This document shows, one piece after another, positions 1-7,357 of a stretch of DNA of 7,446 bases. Where the stretch lies: contig ONUQ01000183.1 of the NCBI GenBank assembly GCA_900321055.1, positions 1 through 7,446 on the forward strand, given 5' to 3'. The stretch comes from an uncultured Elusimicrobia bacterium. Lineage in GTDB: Bacteria; Elusimicrobiota; Endomicrobiia; Endomicrobiales; Endomicrobiaceae. Each line of letters begins with the position of its first letter. The stretch's first letter is position 1. Under the pieces are notes generated by a model, which searched no databases, was not told the origin of the DNA, and saw nothing but the letters and a program-made list of their open reading frames with translations. Position numbers and translations under genes: made by a program.

Positions 1-2
1 CT

Positions 3-209
3 AAAATAATAAATTCATTAAGAAAATATTCACAAAAGAAAGTATACAAAGAGTAAACAGCTAAAAGTAACAGTGAAAAATTTATTAGCTCTATTGCAGA
101 CTTGTATGCACTATTAAATCCAAAAGTCCGTATAATTTTACAAAATAACAATATTATATATATAAAAGAATACTCTTCAATAATTGATTCAAAATTTGCA
201 AGAGAATAA
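3..209 (+). pseudogene. Decayed 3' end of an unrecognised gene
   Basis: One reading frame runs from the window edge to TAA at 207-209, broken only by an in-frame TAA at 54-56. The sense stretch after it is 50 codons and includes the segment SIADLYALLNPKVRIILQ, which looks protein-like and not like translated noncoding DNA. The strand is A-rich, like the sense strand of the neighbouring genes. The same frame stays open past the second stop until TAG at 264-266, so a longer ancestral protein with two nonsense mutations is possible. I do not recognise the family. The alternative is a chance open stretch in AT-rich DNA; the opposite strand is also open here. There is no visible start because the window cuts the 5' part. 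Confidence 0.35.
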
Positions 210-235
210 CTGTACCATTCAACTATTCGGCTAAA

Positions 236-294
236 AATTGTAAAATATAGTTATTATCCGTTATAGATGCTTTGGTATTAATTGTAAATTATAG
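236..294 (+). repeat. 15-base near-perfect direct repeat pair upstream of deoB
   Basis: AATTGTAAAATATAG at 236-250 recurs as AATTGTAAATTATAG at 280-294, with 14 of 15 bases identical. The copies are 44 bases apart, close to four DNA helical turns, and lie 42-100 bases upstream of the deoB start. Such spacing would suit tandem binding of a regulator, but the motif is AT-rich and could arise by chance. No regulator gene is visible in the window. Confidence 0.35.
238..267 (+). promoter_or_regulatory. Weak promoter candidate for the deoB-punA-deoA operon
   Basis: TTGTAA at 238-243 and TATAGA at 262-267 are separated by 18 bases, giving a plausible but imperfect sigma-70-type promoter about 70 bases upstream of deoB. 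The -35 part overlaps the first copy of the direct repeat, which would suit regulation at this site. The match is modest in very AT-rich DNA, so it is uncertain. The operon must be transcribed from here or from further upstream. Confidence 0.25.
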
Positions 295-335
295 ATTGCT
301 CAGCCGTTGAAAATAAATTTTAAAAGGAGAGCAAA

Positions 336-1595
336 ATGTTATCAAACATAAATAGAGTTATTTTAGTCGTGTTAGATAGTGTTGGTGTAGGCGAATTGCC
401 GGATTCCACAAAATATAATGATTATGGAGCTAACACATTAAAACATATTTTTGAACAAATGGAAGAAGATTTTGTTCTTGAAAATATGGGTAAGTTAGGT
501 TTGTATAACATAATTCCGCATCCTTATGGATATAAACCGAAAAATATTATAGGATGCTATGGAAAAATGGCAACTTTGTCTCCTGCAAAAGATACTACTG
601 CCGGTCATTGGGAATTGGCAGGAATAATTTTAGATAAACCTTTTCCTACATATCCGAATGGATTTCCGAAGGAATTAATAGAAGAATTTGAAAAATTGAT
701 AGGAACAAAAGTTTTGGGTAATTGTGTTGCTTCAGGAACAGAAATAATTCAAAGACTTGGAAAAGAACATGATAAAACAGGTTATCCTATAGTTTATACT
801 TCGGCAGATTCTGTTTTTCAAATTGCAGCAAACGAAACTCCTGAAATTTTTGGTATAAAAAAACTTTATGAATGTTGTGAAATTGCAAGAAAACTTCTTG
901 TTGGAAAACATGCTGTTGGTAGAGTTATTGCAAGACCTTTTAAGCTTACGGATGGTATTTACAAGAGAACTTCTAACAGAAAAGATTACTCTTTAAAACC
1001 ACCGGAACAAACAATATTAGACAAAATAATAAATATAAACGGTTCTGTTGTAGGTATAGGAAAGATTAGTGATATTTTTGCAGATAGAGGTATATATATA
1101 TCATATCATACAAAAGGAAATTCTGTCGGAATACAAAAAACAATAGAATCTATTGTAGATCCACAAATCTATAAAAATGATAATATCAATATTGAAATAA
1201 AAAAATTGTGCCCTGATACTAATCCGAAAGAAAGAAAACATTTAATATTTACAAATTTAGTTGACTTTGACATGCTTTGGGGGCATAGAAGAAATGTTGA
1301 TGCTTATGCTCAAGGTTTAAAATATTTTGACAGAATGCTTCCGAAAATAATGGATGTAATGTGCGATAACGATTTATTAATTATCACGGCAGATCATGGT
1401 TGTGATCCTACATATACAAAACATACGGATCATACAAGAGAATATGTACCGCTTTTAGTTTATGGACCGTCAATAAAACAAAATGTGAATTTAGGTGTAA
1501 GAAAAACATTGTCGGATGTTGCCCAAACAATTGCAGATATTTTTGAAATAGAGCGAATGAAAAACGGAACAAGTTTTAAGGATGAAATTCTATGA
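336..1595 (+). CDS. deoB: Phosphopentomutase
   Basis: Interconverts (deoxy)ribose 1-phosphate and 5-phosphate in the cytoplasm, linking nucleoside phosphorolysis to pentose metabolism. The protein is 419 residues, slightly longer than the usual 390-410. It has the alkaline-phosphatase-superfamily metal site of DeoB: D14 in LDSVGVGE, the DTTAGHWE segment at 86-93 carrying the phosphorylated threonine, D158 in the SADSVFQ segment, D312 and H317 in [11 protein letters not shown]353-H354 in ADHGCDPT, and H366 in TDHTREY. These correspond to the metal and catalytic residues known in the Bacillus enzyme, so the protein should be active. The ATG is preceded by AAGGAG at 324-329 with six bases of spacing. 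The stop overlaps the punA start by four bases (ATGA), so the two are likely translationally coupled. It is first in an operon with two nucleoside phosphorylases, whose products are its substrates. Confidence 0.97.
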   Translation: MLSNINRVILVVLDSVGVGELPDSTKYNDYGANTLKHIFEQMEEDFVLENMGKLGLYNIIPHPYGYKPKNIIGCYGKMATLSPAKDTTAGHWELAGIILDKPFPTYPNGFPKELIEEFEKLIGTKVLGNCVASGTEIIQRLGKEHDKTGYPIVYTSADSVFQIAANETPEIFGIKKLYECCEIARKLLVGKHAVGRVIARPFKLTDGIYKRTSNRKDYSLKPPEQTILDKIININGSVVGIGKISDIFADRGIYISYHTKGNSVGIQKTIESIVDPQIYKNDNINIEIKKLCPDTNPKERKHLIFTNLVDFDMLWGHRRNVDAYAQGLKYFDRMLPKIMDVMCDNDLLIITADHGCDPTYTKHTDHTREYVPLLVYGPSIKQNVNLGVRKTLSDVAQTIADIFEIERMKNGTSFKDEIL

Positions 1596-2419
1596 AACGA
1601 TTAAGTATTTTGGATAAAATTAAGGAAAGTAAAAAGTATATAGATTCTAAAATAAAAATTAGCCCGAAAACAGCCATAATTTGCGGGTCAGGACTTAGTA
1701 ATATAAAAAATACAATAAAACAAGAAATAACGATACCTTACTCAAAAATACCTTATTTTAAAGAATCAACAGTTCCCGGACATATTGGTGAACTTGTAGT
1801 CGGAAAATTAAATTCTAAAGATATTTTTTTATTAAACGGAAGACTTCATTATTATGAAGGGTATACAATGCAGGAAATATCATATCCGATAAGAGTAATG
1901 AAATTTTTAGGAGTTCAAACTCTGATTATTACTTGTGCGGTTGGAGCGATAAATGAAAAATATAATGTTGGAGATATTGTTATCATAAAAGATCATATCA
2001 ACTTTATTTTTAATAATCCTTTAATAGGAAAACATTACAATGATTTTGGAGCCAGATTTCCTGATATGACAAATTTATATGATGAAAATATTAGAAAACA
2101 TATATTAAAAATTGCTAAAAAAAACAAAATAAAATCTTATGAAGGAATATATTTTGCAGTTAGCGGACCTTCTTATGAAACACCGGCAGAAATTTTTGCA
2201 TATAGAAGGTTAGGGGCAGATGTAGTTGGAATGTCATTGGTTGCGGAATCTATGGTTGCAAAACAAATGGGAATGAATATTTTAGCTTTAACTTATATAT
2301 CAAATAAAGCAAGCGGAATATCTAAAAAAATTTTGGAACACGAAGAAGTTTTAAATTCAGGGGAAAAAGCTACACAATCAATAGAAAAAATAATAAGTGC
2401 TTTTTTAGAGGAATTTTAA
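1592..2419 (+). CDS. punA: Purine nucleoside phosphorylase, trimeric (PNP-II) family
   Basis: Cleaves purine (deoxy)nucleosides with phosphate to free base and (deoxy)ribose 1-phosphate, which DeoB then uses. At 275 residues it has the normal family length. Visible motifs, numbered nearly as in human PNP, are GSGLS (32-36, with S33), [15 protein letters not shown] with R84 and H86 for phosphate, SYETPAEI with E200 for the purine base, GMS at 213-215, and N238 in SNKASGI. The motif normally close to TNAAGGIN reads TCAVGAIN (114-121), and the usual STVPE segment reads SLVAE, so it is a diverged member. Substrate preference (guanosine/inosine versus others) cannot be set from sequence alone. An AAGGA at 1578-1582 precedes the ATG by nine bases. 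The gene overlaps deoB by 4 bases and deoA/pdp by 1. A six-subunit DeoD-type enzyme is excluded by these motifs. Confidence 0.93.
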   Translation: MKRLSILDKIKESKKYIDSKIKISPKTAIICGSGLSNIKNTIKQEITIPYSKIPYFKESTVPGHIGELVVGKLNSKDIFLLNGRLHYYEGYTMQEISYPIRVMKFLGVQTLIITCAVGAINEKYNVGDIVIIKDHINFIFNNPLIGKHYNDFGARFPDMTNLYDENIRKHILKIAKKNKIKSYEGIYFAVSGPSYETPAEIFAYRRLGADVVGMSLVAESMVAKQMGMNILALTYISNKASGISKKILEHEEVLNSGEKATQSIEKIISAFLEEF

Positions 2420-3718
2420 TGAGAGCCTACGATATAATTTATAAGAAGAGAAACGGGGAAAAATTATCTAAAGAAGAAATTTCTTTTATGATTACCGGAT
2501 ACAATAGTTGTGAAATTGCAGACTATCAAATGTCTGCTTTTTTTATGGCAATTTATTTTCAAAATATTGACGATGAAGAAATTTTTTTTCTTACGGATGC
2601 AATGGCTCACTCGGGCAAAATTTTGGATTTAAGTTTTTTAGATGGACCAACTGCAGATAAACACTCTACCGGCGGAGTCGGAGACGGAACATCTTTACTT
2701 ATAGCACCAATACTTGCAAGTTGTGATATTTATGTTCCAATGATGGTCGGTAGAGCTTTAGGTCATACGGGAGGAACTCTTGATAAATTGGAATCAATCC
2801 CGGGATTTAATGTAAATTTAGATATAGAACAATTTAAATTAGTTTTAAAACAAAACCATTTTGCTATTATAGGGCAAACAAAAGAAGTTGCTCCGGTAGA
2901 TAAAAAAATGTATGCTCTCAGAGATGTTACGGCAACAGTTGAATCAATTCCTTTAATTTGTTCAAGTATAATGTCTAAAAAAATTGCTGAAGGTGCTCAA
3001 AATATTTTATTGGATGTAAAAACAGGTAATGCCGCCTTTATACAAAAATATGAAGAGTCAAAACTTTTGGCAAAAAAATGGTTCAAGTAGGTAAATTATT
3101 CAAAAAAATATATGTGCCGTAATTACCGATATGAATGAACCGTTGGGAAATATGGCGGGAAACAGTTTGGAAGTTATACAGACAATAGAAATATTGAAAA
3201 ACAGATTAAAAAATGATTTTTTTGAACTAAGCATTAATTTGTCCGCATATACTTTAATGCAAACAAAAACTGCAAAAACTTTTGAAGAAGCAAAAAAAAT
3301 TGCCGAGGAAACAATATCCTCAGGTAAAGCTCTTGAAAAATTTATAAAAATGATAGAACTTCAAAACGGCGACACAAGGGTTATATCCGATTATTCCGTA
3401 TTCGGTAAAGCTACAAATATTTATAGAATTAAATCTCAAAAAAACGGATATTTGAAATATATTGATACAAGAAATATAGGAATTGCCTCTTGTATGCTCG
3501 GTGCAGGAAGACTAAAAGCTGAAGATAAAATAGATTTTGTAAGCGGAATAATTCTTAATAAAAAGACCGGGGATAAAGTTTACAAAAATGATATTTTATT
3601 TGAATTGCATTATAACAAAGCCGACATTGAAAACATTGTAAAAATATTGAATACTGCTTATACAATTACGGAAGAAAAACCCGAAAAGGTAAGGAAAATT
3701 TTGGATATTATGGAATAA
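2419..3718 (+). pseudogene. deoA: Thymidine/pyrimidine nucleoside phosphorylase, two frameshifts
   Basis: The intact family (DeoA/Pdp) cleaves thymidine, and in Pdp also uridine, to base and sugar 1-phosphate. Reading frame one (2419-3090) holds DKHSTGGVGD at 80-89, GHTGGTLDKLESIPGF, and R168, S183 and K187 of the RDVTATVESIPL...SSIMSKK region, thus the phosphate and base site. It then hits TAG. Frame three (3131-3718) continues with the conserved TDMNEPLGNMAGN segment and the C-terminal domain. The link between them, MVQVGKLFKK, lies in the second frame at 3078-3107. Adding one A to each of two A7 tracts (3072-3078 and 3102-3108) gives one continuous 433-residue protein, the normal length of Pdp. 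AGAGGA at 2407-2412 lies six bases before the ATG, which overlaps the punA stop by one base. Whether it is dead, rescued by slippage, or misread by sequencing is open. The symbol could equally be pdp. Confidence 0.9.
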
Positions 3719-3732
3719 GAACTATCATTTTT

Positions 3733-3762
3733 TTGGCAATTTATTTCGCAATTTGATACAAT
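3733..3762 (+). promoter_or_regulatory. Promoter for recJ
   Basis: TTGGCA (3733-3738) and TACAAT (3757-3762), each five of six matches to the sigma-70 consensus, are separated by 18 bases. Transcription would begin near 3769, about 26 bases before the recJ ATG. It lies just after the deoA/pdp stop, so recJ can be expressed independently of the nucleoside operon. I see no terminator hairpin between the two. Confidence 0.6.
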
Positions 3763-3794
3763 GAATAAAAATTAAAATAAAAATTAGGAATAAG

Positions 3795-5780
3795 ATGCAA
3801 GAAAACGAATGGATAATACAAGGTATTGATAAAACTTTATTATCAAATTTAAAAGAACAAACTAAATTACCGGAAACGGTTTTAAAAGTTTTAATAAACA
3901 GAGGATTTAAGGATGTTGAATCTGTTGAAGAGTTTGTTTTTCCTAAAAAAGAGATTTTATTTAATCCTTTTCTTTTTAAGGATATGCATAAATCCGTTGT
4001 AAGAATACATCAGGCAATAGAAAATCAAGAAAAAATATTGATATATGCGGATAGAGATGTTGACGGTATTACGGCTTTATCTGTTTTATATAACACAATT
4101 ATTACTTTAGGCGGTAAAGTTTGTTGGTATATTCCTTCTGACGAAGGATATGGATTATCTTGCAATGTTTTAGATAAATATAGTGATGAAGGCATAAAAC
4201 TTATAATAACCGTAGATTGTGGAATATCTGCCGTGAAAGAGATAGATTATGCTAATAATTTAGGAATAGAAGTTATAGTTACGGATCATCACGAACCTCC
4301 ACAAGACGGTTTACCGAAAGCATATTGTATAGTTAATCCTAAAATAAACACTGATGTTTACCCTTTTAGTGACCTTGCAGGCTGTGGAGTTTCTTTTAAA
4401 GTCTCTCAGGCTTTGATGCAAACTTATGGAAAATATTTTGATAAAAAAATAGCCGTTATTGCAATAGAAAACGGTAAATGTTTTTTTATAACTCTTGTTA
4501 ATAATATTATCGTTGGAGAACAAGAGTTTATGATAGAAAGTTTATCTCAAATAAACTTGTATGAATATTCAAAAATAATCTCAAATGATATAGAAATTTT
4601 TAAGAATATAGAGAATGTAAAAATAGAAAAAATAACCGGAGATAAAAAAGACAACATAAAAGATTTTGCTTATGAAATTTTAAAACAATATAGAAAATTT
4701 GAGTTTGAGAATGACGGAAGAATGTTAGAGTTCTTTGAAAATAATGTTGATTTGGTTGCATTAGGAACCGTTGCAGATATTGTACCTTTAATAAACGAAA
4801 ACAGAACACTTGTACAATCAGGATTAGAAATATTAAACAAAAATTTTTCAAACAGATTAGGATTATCATATATTTTTGAAGAATATTTAAAAAATAAGCC
4901 TATAAATGCAAAATCAATATCATGGAATATTGCACCGATTATAAATGCTGCAGGCAGATTAGGGAAAGCTAATATGGCTGCAAATCTTATACTTGCGGAT
5001 GATAAATATAATGCCAATAATTTTTTTGTTGAATTAAAGCAATTAAACAATGAAAGAAAAGAACTTCAGGTAGAAAATATAAGGCAGTTTAAAATTTTAT
5101 TACAAGAACAATGTGATGTAGAAAAAGATAATATTCTGGTTGTTTATGCTAAAAATTTAAAGCATGGTGTTACGGGAATAGTGGCAAGTCATATAGTTAA
5201 GCTATATTCTAAACCGGTAATTTTATTTATAGAAGATCAAAATACACTGGAAGCAACGGGAGCATGTAGATCTATAGAGGGGTTTGATATTGTTTTGGCT
5301 CTTGATAAAACTAAAGATTTGTTGGTTAAATTCGGAGGACATCATCAAGCGGCAGGGCTTACAATAAAAATAGATAAATTAGATGAGTTTAGAAAAAGAA
5401 TAAAACAGATTGCAAAAGAAAGTATTTCCAGTGAAATGGTTTCTAACAAAATAATCGTAGATTGTGAACTGAAAATTACGGAAGTAAGTAAAAAAACATA
5501 TAACGATTTAAATCTTTTAGAACCTTTTGGAGCTTCAAATGCTGTTCCGATATTTTTGTTAAAGAATGTAAGCTTTGAAGAAGTAACAATAATGGGCTTA
5601 AATCAGGAGCATTTAAAGTTTAAAGTTTGTAAAGACGGAATATCTGTTCCTGCCGTATTTTGGGGAGCTGCAAAATATATAGATATGTTAGGATATAAAG
5701 ACAGATTTGATATATTGTTTAATATAGATATGAATAGAGAAAAGGTTCAATTAATAATATTAGATATAAAAATTATTTAG
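3795..5780 (+). CDS. recJ: Single-stranded-DNA-specific exonuclease RecJ
   Basis: 5'-3' exonuclease on single-stranded DNA, acting in recombinational repair, mismatch repair and base excision repair. DHH-family motifs are in order: DRDVDG at 86-91 (motif I), VDCGIS from 140 (motif II), DHHEPP from 164 (motif III), then LAGCGVSFK, DLVALGTVADIVPL from 319, and INAAGRLGKA. The DHHA1 part has HGVTGIVASHI, the ACRSIEGFD segment and GGHHQAAG at 514-521. The C-terminal OB-type domain starts near LEPFGASNAVP. All catalytic aspartates and histidines are present. At 661 residues it is longer than the typical 560-580. Most of the excess, roughly 90 residues (about 216-305), sits inside the DHH core between the AGCGVSFK helix and DLVALGT. 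The start is supported by AGGA at 3786-3789, five bases before ATG. It appears to be a single-gene transcript with its own promoter. Confidence 0.96.
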   Translation: MQENEWIIQGIDKTLLSNLKEQTKLPETVLKVLINRGFKDVESVEEFVFPKKEILFNPFLFKDMHKSVVRIHQAIENQEKILIYADRDVDGITALSVLYNTIITLGGKVCWYIPSDEGYGLSCNVLDKYSDEGIKLIITVDCGISAVKEIDYANNLGIEVIVTDHHEPPQDGLPKAYCIVNPKINTDVYPFSDLAGCGVSFKVSQALMQTYGKYFDKKIAVIAIENGKCFFITLVNNIIVGEQEFMIESLSQINLYEYSKIISNDIEIFKNIENVKIEKITGDKKDNIKDFAYEILKQYRKFEFENDGRMLEFFENNVDLVALGTVADIVPLINENRTLVQSGLEILNKNFSNRLGLSYIFEEYLKNKPINAKSISWNIAPIINAAGRLGKANMAANLILADDKYNANNFFVELKQLNNERKELQVENIRQFKILLQEQCDVEKDNILVVYAKNLKHGVTGIVASHIVKLYSKPVILFIEDQNTLEATGACRSIEGFDIVLALDKTKDLLVKFGGHHQAAGLTIKIDKLDEFRKRIKQIAKESISSEMVSNKIIVDCELKITEVSKKTYNDLNLLEPFGASNAVPIFLLKNVSFEEVTIMGLNQEHLKFKVCKDGISVPAVFWGAAKYIDMLGYKDRFDILFNIDMNREKVQLIILDIKII

Positions 5781-5890
5781 AAATATTAGAAATAATTGAA
5801 GTGTTTTATATATTAAATTTTAAAATATTTAGATTGTATTGCCTTTATGTTAATTAATAAAAGATATAAATCTTTTTTAATGGAGAAAAA

Positions 5891-6955
5891 ATGAAAAAAA
5901 TATTTATTATTTGTTTTTTTATGTTGTTGTCGATTATAAGTTTATATGCGGATACAACAAATAATTCCGGTATAAAAGAAAAAAACAACAAAGTAAATAA
6001 TGTAAAATACGATACTGTATTGAATAATAAAAAGAAAACAGACAAAAAAAATCTTAAAATTGGAGGTACTATGGTAAAGAATTTTGAACCTGTAAAAATT
6101 GCAGTAATTGGTGGTAGCGGAATTAGTGAAATAAGCGGTATAGAAGAGGTAAAAGAACTGGATATTGAAACTCCGTTTGGAAAACCGCCGGCACCAATAA
6201 CGGTTGGAACAATGGATGGTATTAGAGTTGCTTTTTTACCAAGACATGGAAAGAGACATGTTATTTTACCGACAGAAATAAATGTTAGAGCAAATATTTA
6301 TGCACTTAAATCATTAGGAGTTGAACAAATCGTTGCATTTACGGCAGTAGGTTCTTTACAAGAAAATATAAAGCCAAAAGATTTTGTTATTCCCGAGCAG
6401 ATTTATGATAGAACAAAGAATAGAGTAAATACATTTTTTGGTAACGGTATTGTTGCACATATAAGTTTTGCAGATCCTTTTTGTAATGATTTAAGAGATG
6501 TGATTCACAAAGCTGTTACCGAACTTGCCATAGAGCACCATTTTAGTGATACGACTTATGTTTGTATTGAAGGTCCGCAATTTTCTACAAGAGCAGAATC
6601 AAAAGTAAATAGGGCAAACGGTTTTTCTGTAGTTGGAATGACAGCAATTCCTGAAGCCAAACTTGCCAGAGAAGCAGAGATATGCTATGCAAATATCTCT
6701 TTAGTTACAGATTATGATGTTTGGAAATTAGGAGATGAAGTTGGAGTAGAAAAGGTTCTTGAAATTATGTCTGCAAATGAAAAGACATGCAAGAAACTAA
6801 TAAAAAATCTAATACCTAAAATGGCTCAAAGGGAAATTAAATGTGAATGTCATAATGCATTAAAGAATGCAGTTCAATCTTCTCATGAGACAGTTACAAA
6901 ATCTCCTTTTTATTCATCGCTTGCTTTATTTTTAGATAAATATTTTAAAAAATAA
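5891..6955 (+). CDS. mtnP: MTAP-family nucleoside phosphorylase with N-terminal signal peptide
   Basis: Residues 61-354 are a full-length S-methyl-5'-thioadenosine phosphorylase-type protein, which cleaves methylthioadenosine with phosphate to adenine and methylthioribose 1-phosphate. Motifs are IGGSGI (73-78), TPFGKPPAP, LPRHGKRH (116-123), TAVGSLQ from 151, EGPQFSTRAES (227-237), GMTAIPE (249-255) and TDYDVW, where D274 and D276 match the adenine-reading aspartates of human MTAP. A 6-oxopurine preference (MTIP-like) is therefore less likely. Residues 1-20 form a typical Sec signal peptide: KK, a hydrophobic core, and LYA before D21. Residues 21-60 are a K/N-rich linker. GGAG at 5882-5885 serves this ATG with five bases of spacing. 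A second in-frame ATG at 6071 has GGAGG four bases before it and gives a normal 294-residue cytoplasmic enzyme. Which start dominates cannot be told. The gene stands 110 bases after recJ and could be cotranscribed with it. Confidence 0.9.
   Translation: MKKIFIICFFMLLSIISLYADTTNNSGIKEKNNKVNNVKYDTVLNNKKKTDKKNLKIGGTMVKNFEPVKIAVIGGSGISEISGIEEVKELDIETPFGKPPAPITVGTMDGIRVAFLPRHGKRHVILPTEINVRANIYALKSLGVEQIVAFTAVGSLQENIKPKDFVIPEQIYDRTKNRVNTFFGNGIVAHISFADPFCNDLRDVIHKAVTELAIEHHFSDTTYVCIEGPQFSTRAESKVNRANGFSVVGMTAIPEAKLAREAEICYANISLVTDYDVWKLGDEVGVEKVLEIMSANEKTCKKLIKNLIPKMAQREIKCECHNALKNAVQSSHETVTKSPFYSSLALFLDKYFKK
6062..6073 (+). promoter_or_regulatory. Internal ribosome binding site and alternative ATG of mtnP
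   Basis: GGAGG at 6062-6066 is followed after four bases by ATG at 6071-6073, in frame as codon 61. Starting here gives exactly the normal MTAP-family N-terminus, with IGGSGI 13 residues in, and omits the signal peptide. The site is stronger than the one at 5882. It also encodes Gly-Gly in the linker, so a coincidence is possible but unlikely given its position at the domain border. Confidence 0.6.
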
Positions 6956-7180
6956 TACCGGTAGGGGAAACAAAATATTCTTTTTTTAGATTTTTTATAG
7001 GAATTGGTAATAGAAAAAAAGTTTTGTTTTAATATATAGGTTTTAAAAAGAAATATTATTCTTTTAATTTTTACCCGAATAAAAAACAAGACAGATAAAT
7101 ATTTGAAATATAACAGTTTCTAAAAAACACTGTACAGATATATATTTATTATTACAAATTTGAGATTAGATTATAAAATG

Positions 7181-7211
7181 AAAAAACCCTTGGTTTAGCC
7201 AAGGGTTTTTT
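7181..7211. terminator. Bidirectional rho-independent terminator
   Basis: A perfect 13-base-pair inverted repeat has arms 7181-7193 and 7199-7211, a five-base loop, a CCCTTGG/CCAAGGG core, and A6/T6 flanks that act as U-tracts in either direction. On the minus strand it lies 15 bases beyond the tRNA-Leu 3' end and clearly ends that transcript. On the plus strand it would stop read-through from mtnP, about 225 bases after that gene's stop. Confidence 0.95.
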
Positions 7212-7226
7212 ATTGTTTATTTAAAA

Positions 7227-7312
7227 TGCCGAGGGCGGGACTTGAACCCGCACATCACCGAAGTAATTTGAGATTTTGAGTCTCACGTGTCTGCCAATTC
7301 CACCACCTCGGC
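7227..7312 (-). tRNA. tRNA-Leu, anticodon CAA
   Basis: Read on the minus strand, it folds as a class II tRNA of 86 bases. The acceptor stem is GCCGAGG/CCTCGGC with discriminator A, and the D-arm holds GGTGGTGGAATTGGCAGAC. The anticodon stem TGAGA/TCTCA encloses the loop CTCAAAA, so the anticodon is CAA and it reads UUG. A long variable arm (ATTAC-TTCG-GTGAT) and the T-arm GCGGG-TTCAAGT-CCCGC complete it. The long variable arm and the acceptor sequence fit leucine. The 3' CCA is not encoded (TTT follows the discriminator) and must be added by nucleotidyltransferase. Confidence 0.96.
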
Positions 7313-7328
7313 AATAAATACCTATATA

Positions 7329-7357
7329 ATTGTACATTAAATTTTTTATTTAGTCAA
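7329..7357 (-). promoter_or_regulatory. Promoter for tRNA-Leu
   Basis: On the minus strand, TTGACT (7357-7352) and TACAAT (7334-7329) are spaced by 17 bases, five of six matches in each box with ideal spacing. Transcription would start near 7322, about ten bases before the mature tRNA 5' end. The tRNA is therefore probably a single-gene transcript between this promoter and the terminator at 7181-7211. Confidence 0.75.

Noticed and set aside
1..250. Open frame of about 83 codons on the minus strand, hydrophobic, running off the window edge
   Set aside because: It has no good start or ribosome binding site, it is antisense to the A-rich strand, and its hydrophobic content is what complement strands of AT-rich coding sequence usually give. 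It is a weaker candidate than the plus-strand remnant but not fully excluded.
4311..5050. Three minus-strand open frames within recJ (4311-4523, 4600-4869, 4670-5050)
   Set aside because: All lie opposite an intact, motif-rich recJ and show no recognisable domains or start signals.
5834..5870. Promoter for mtnP from TTGTAT or TTGCCT with TATAAA at 5865-5870
   Set aside because: Box spacing is poor (19 bases or more) or the -10 box is missing at the right distance; mtnP may be read through from recJ.
5859..5876. AAAAGAT/ATCTTTT hairpin upstream of mtnP, as a recJ terminator
   Set aside because: The stem has one G-C pair, so it is too weak to call a terminator; it may be chance in AT-rich DNA.
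5854..6045. Minus-strand 63-codon open frame opposite the mtnP leader
   Set aside because: It is phenylalanine-rich antisense to a Lys/Asn-rich sequence, with no ribosome binding site and no known features.
7042..7072. AAAAGAA/TTCTTTT hairpin followed by five T bases after mtnP
   Set aside because: It has a shape like a terminator but only one G-C pair; the strong hairpin at 7181-7211 explains termination better.
6956..7180. Small gene or RNA in the 225-base gap after mtnP
   Set aside because: Stops are frequent in all frames I read, and the only inverted repeats (TACCGGTA at 6956-6963 and a short ACAGT/ACTGT pair near 7112-7132) are too short to mean anything.
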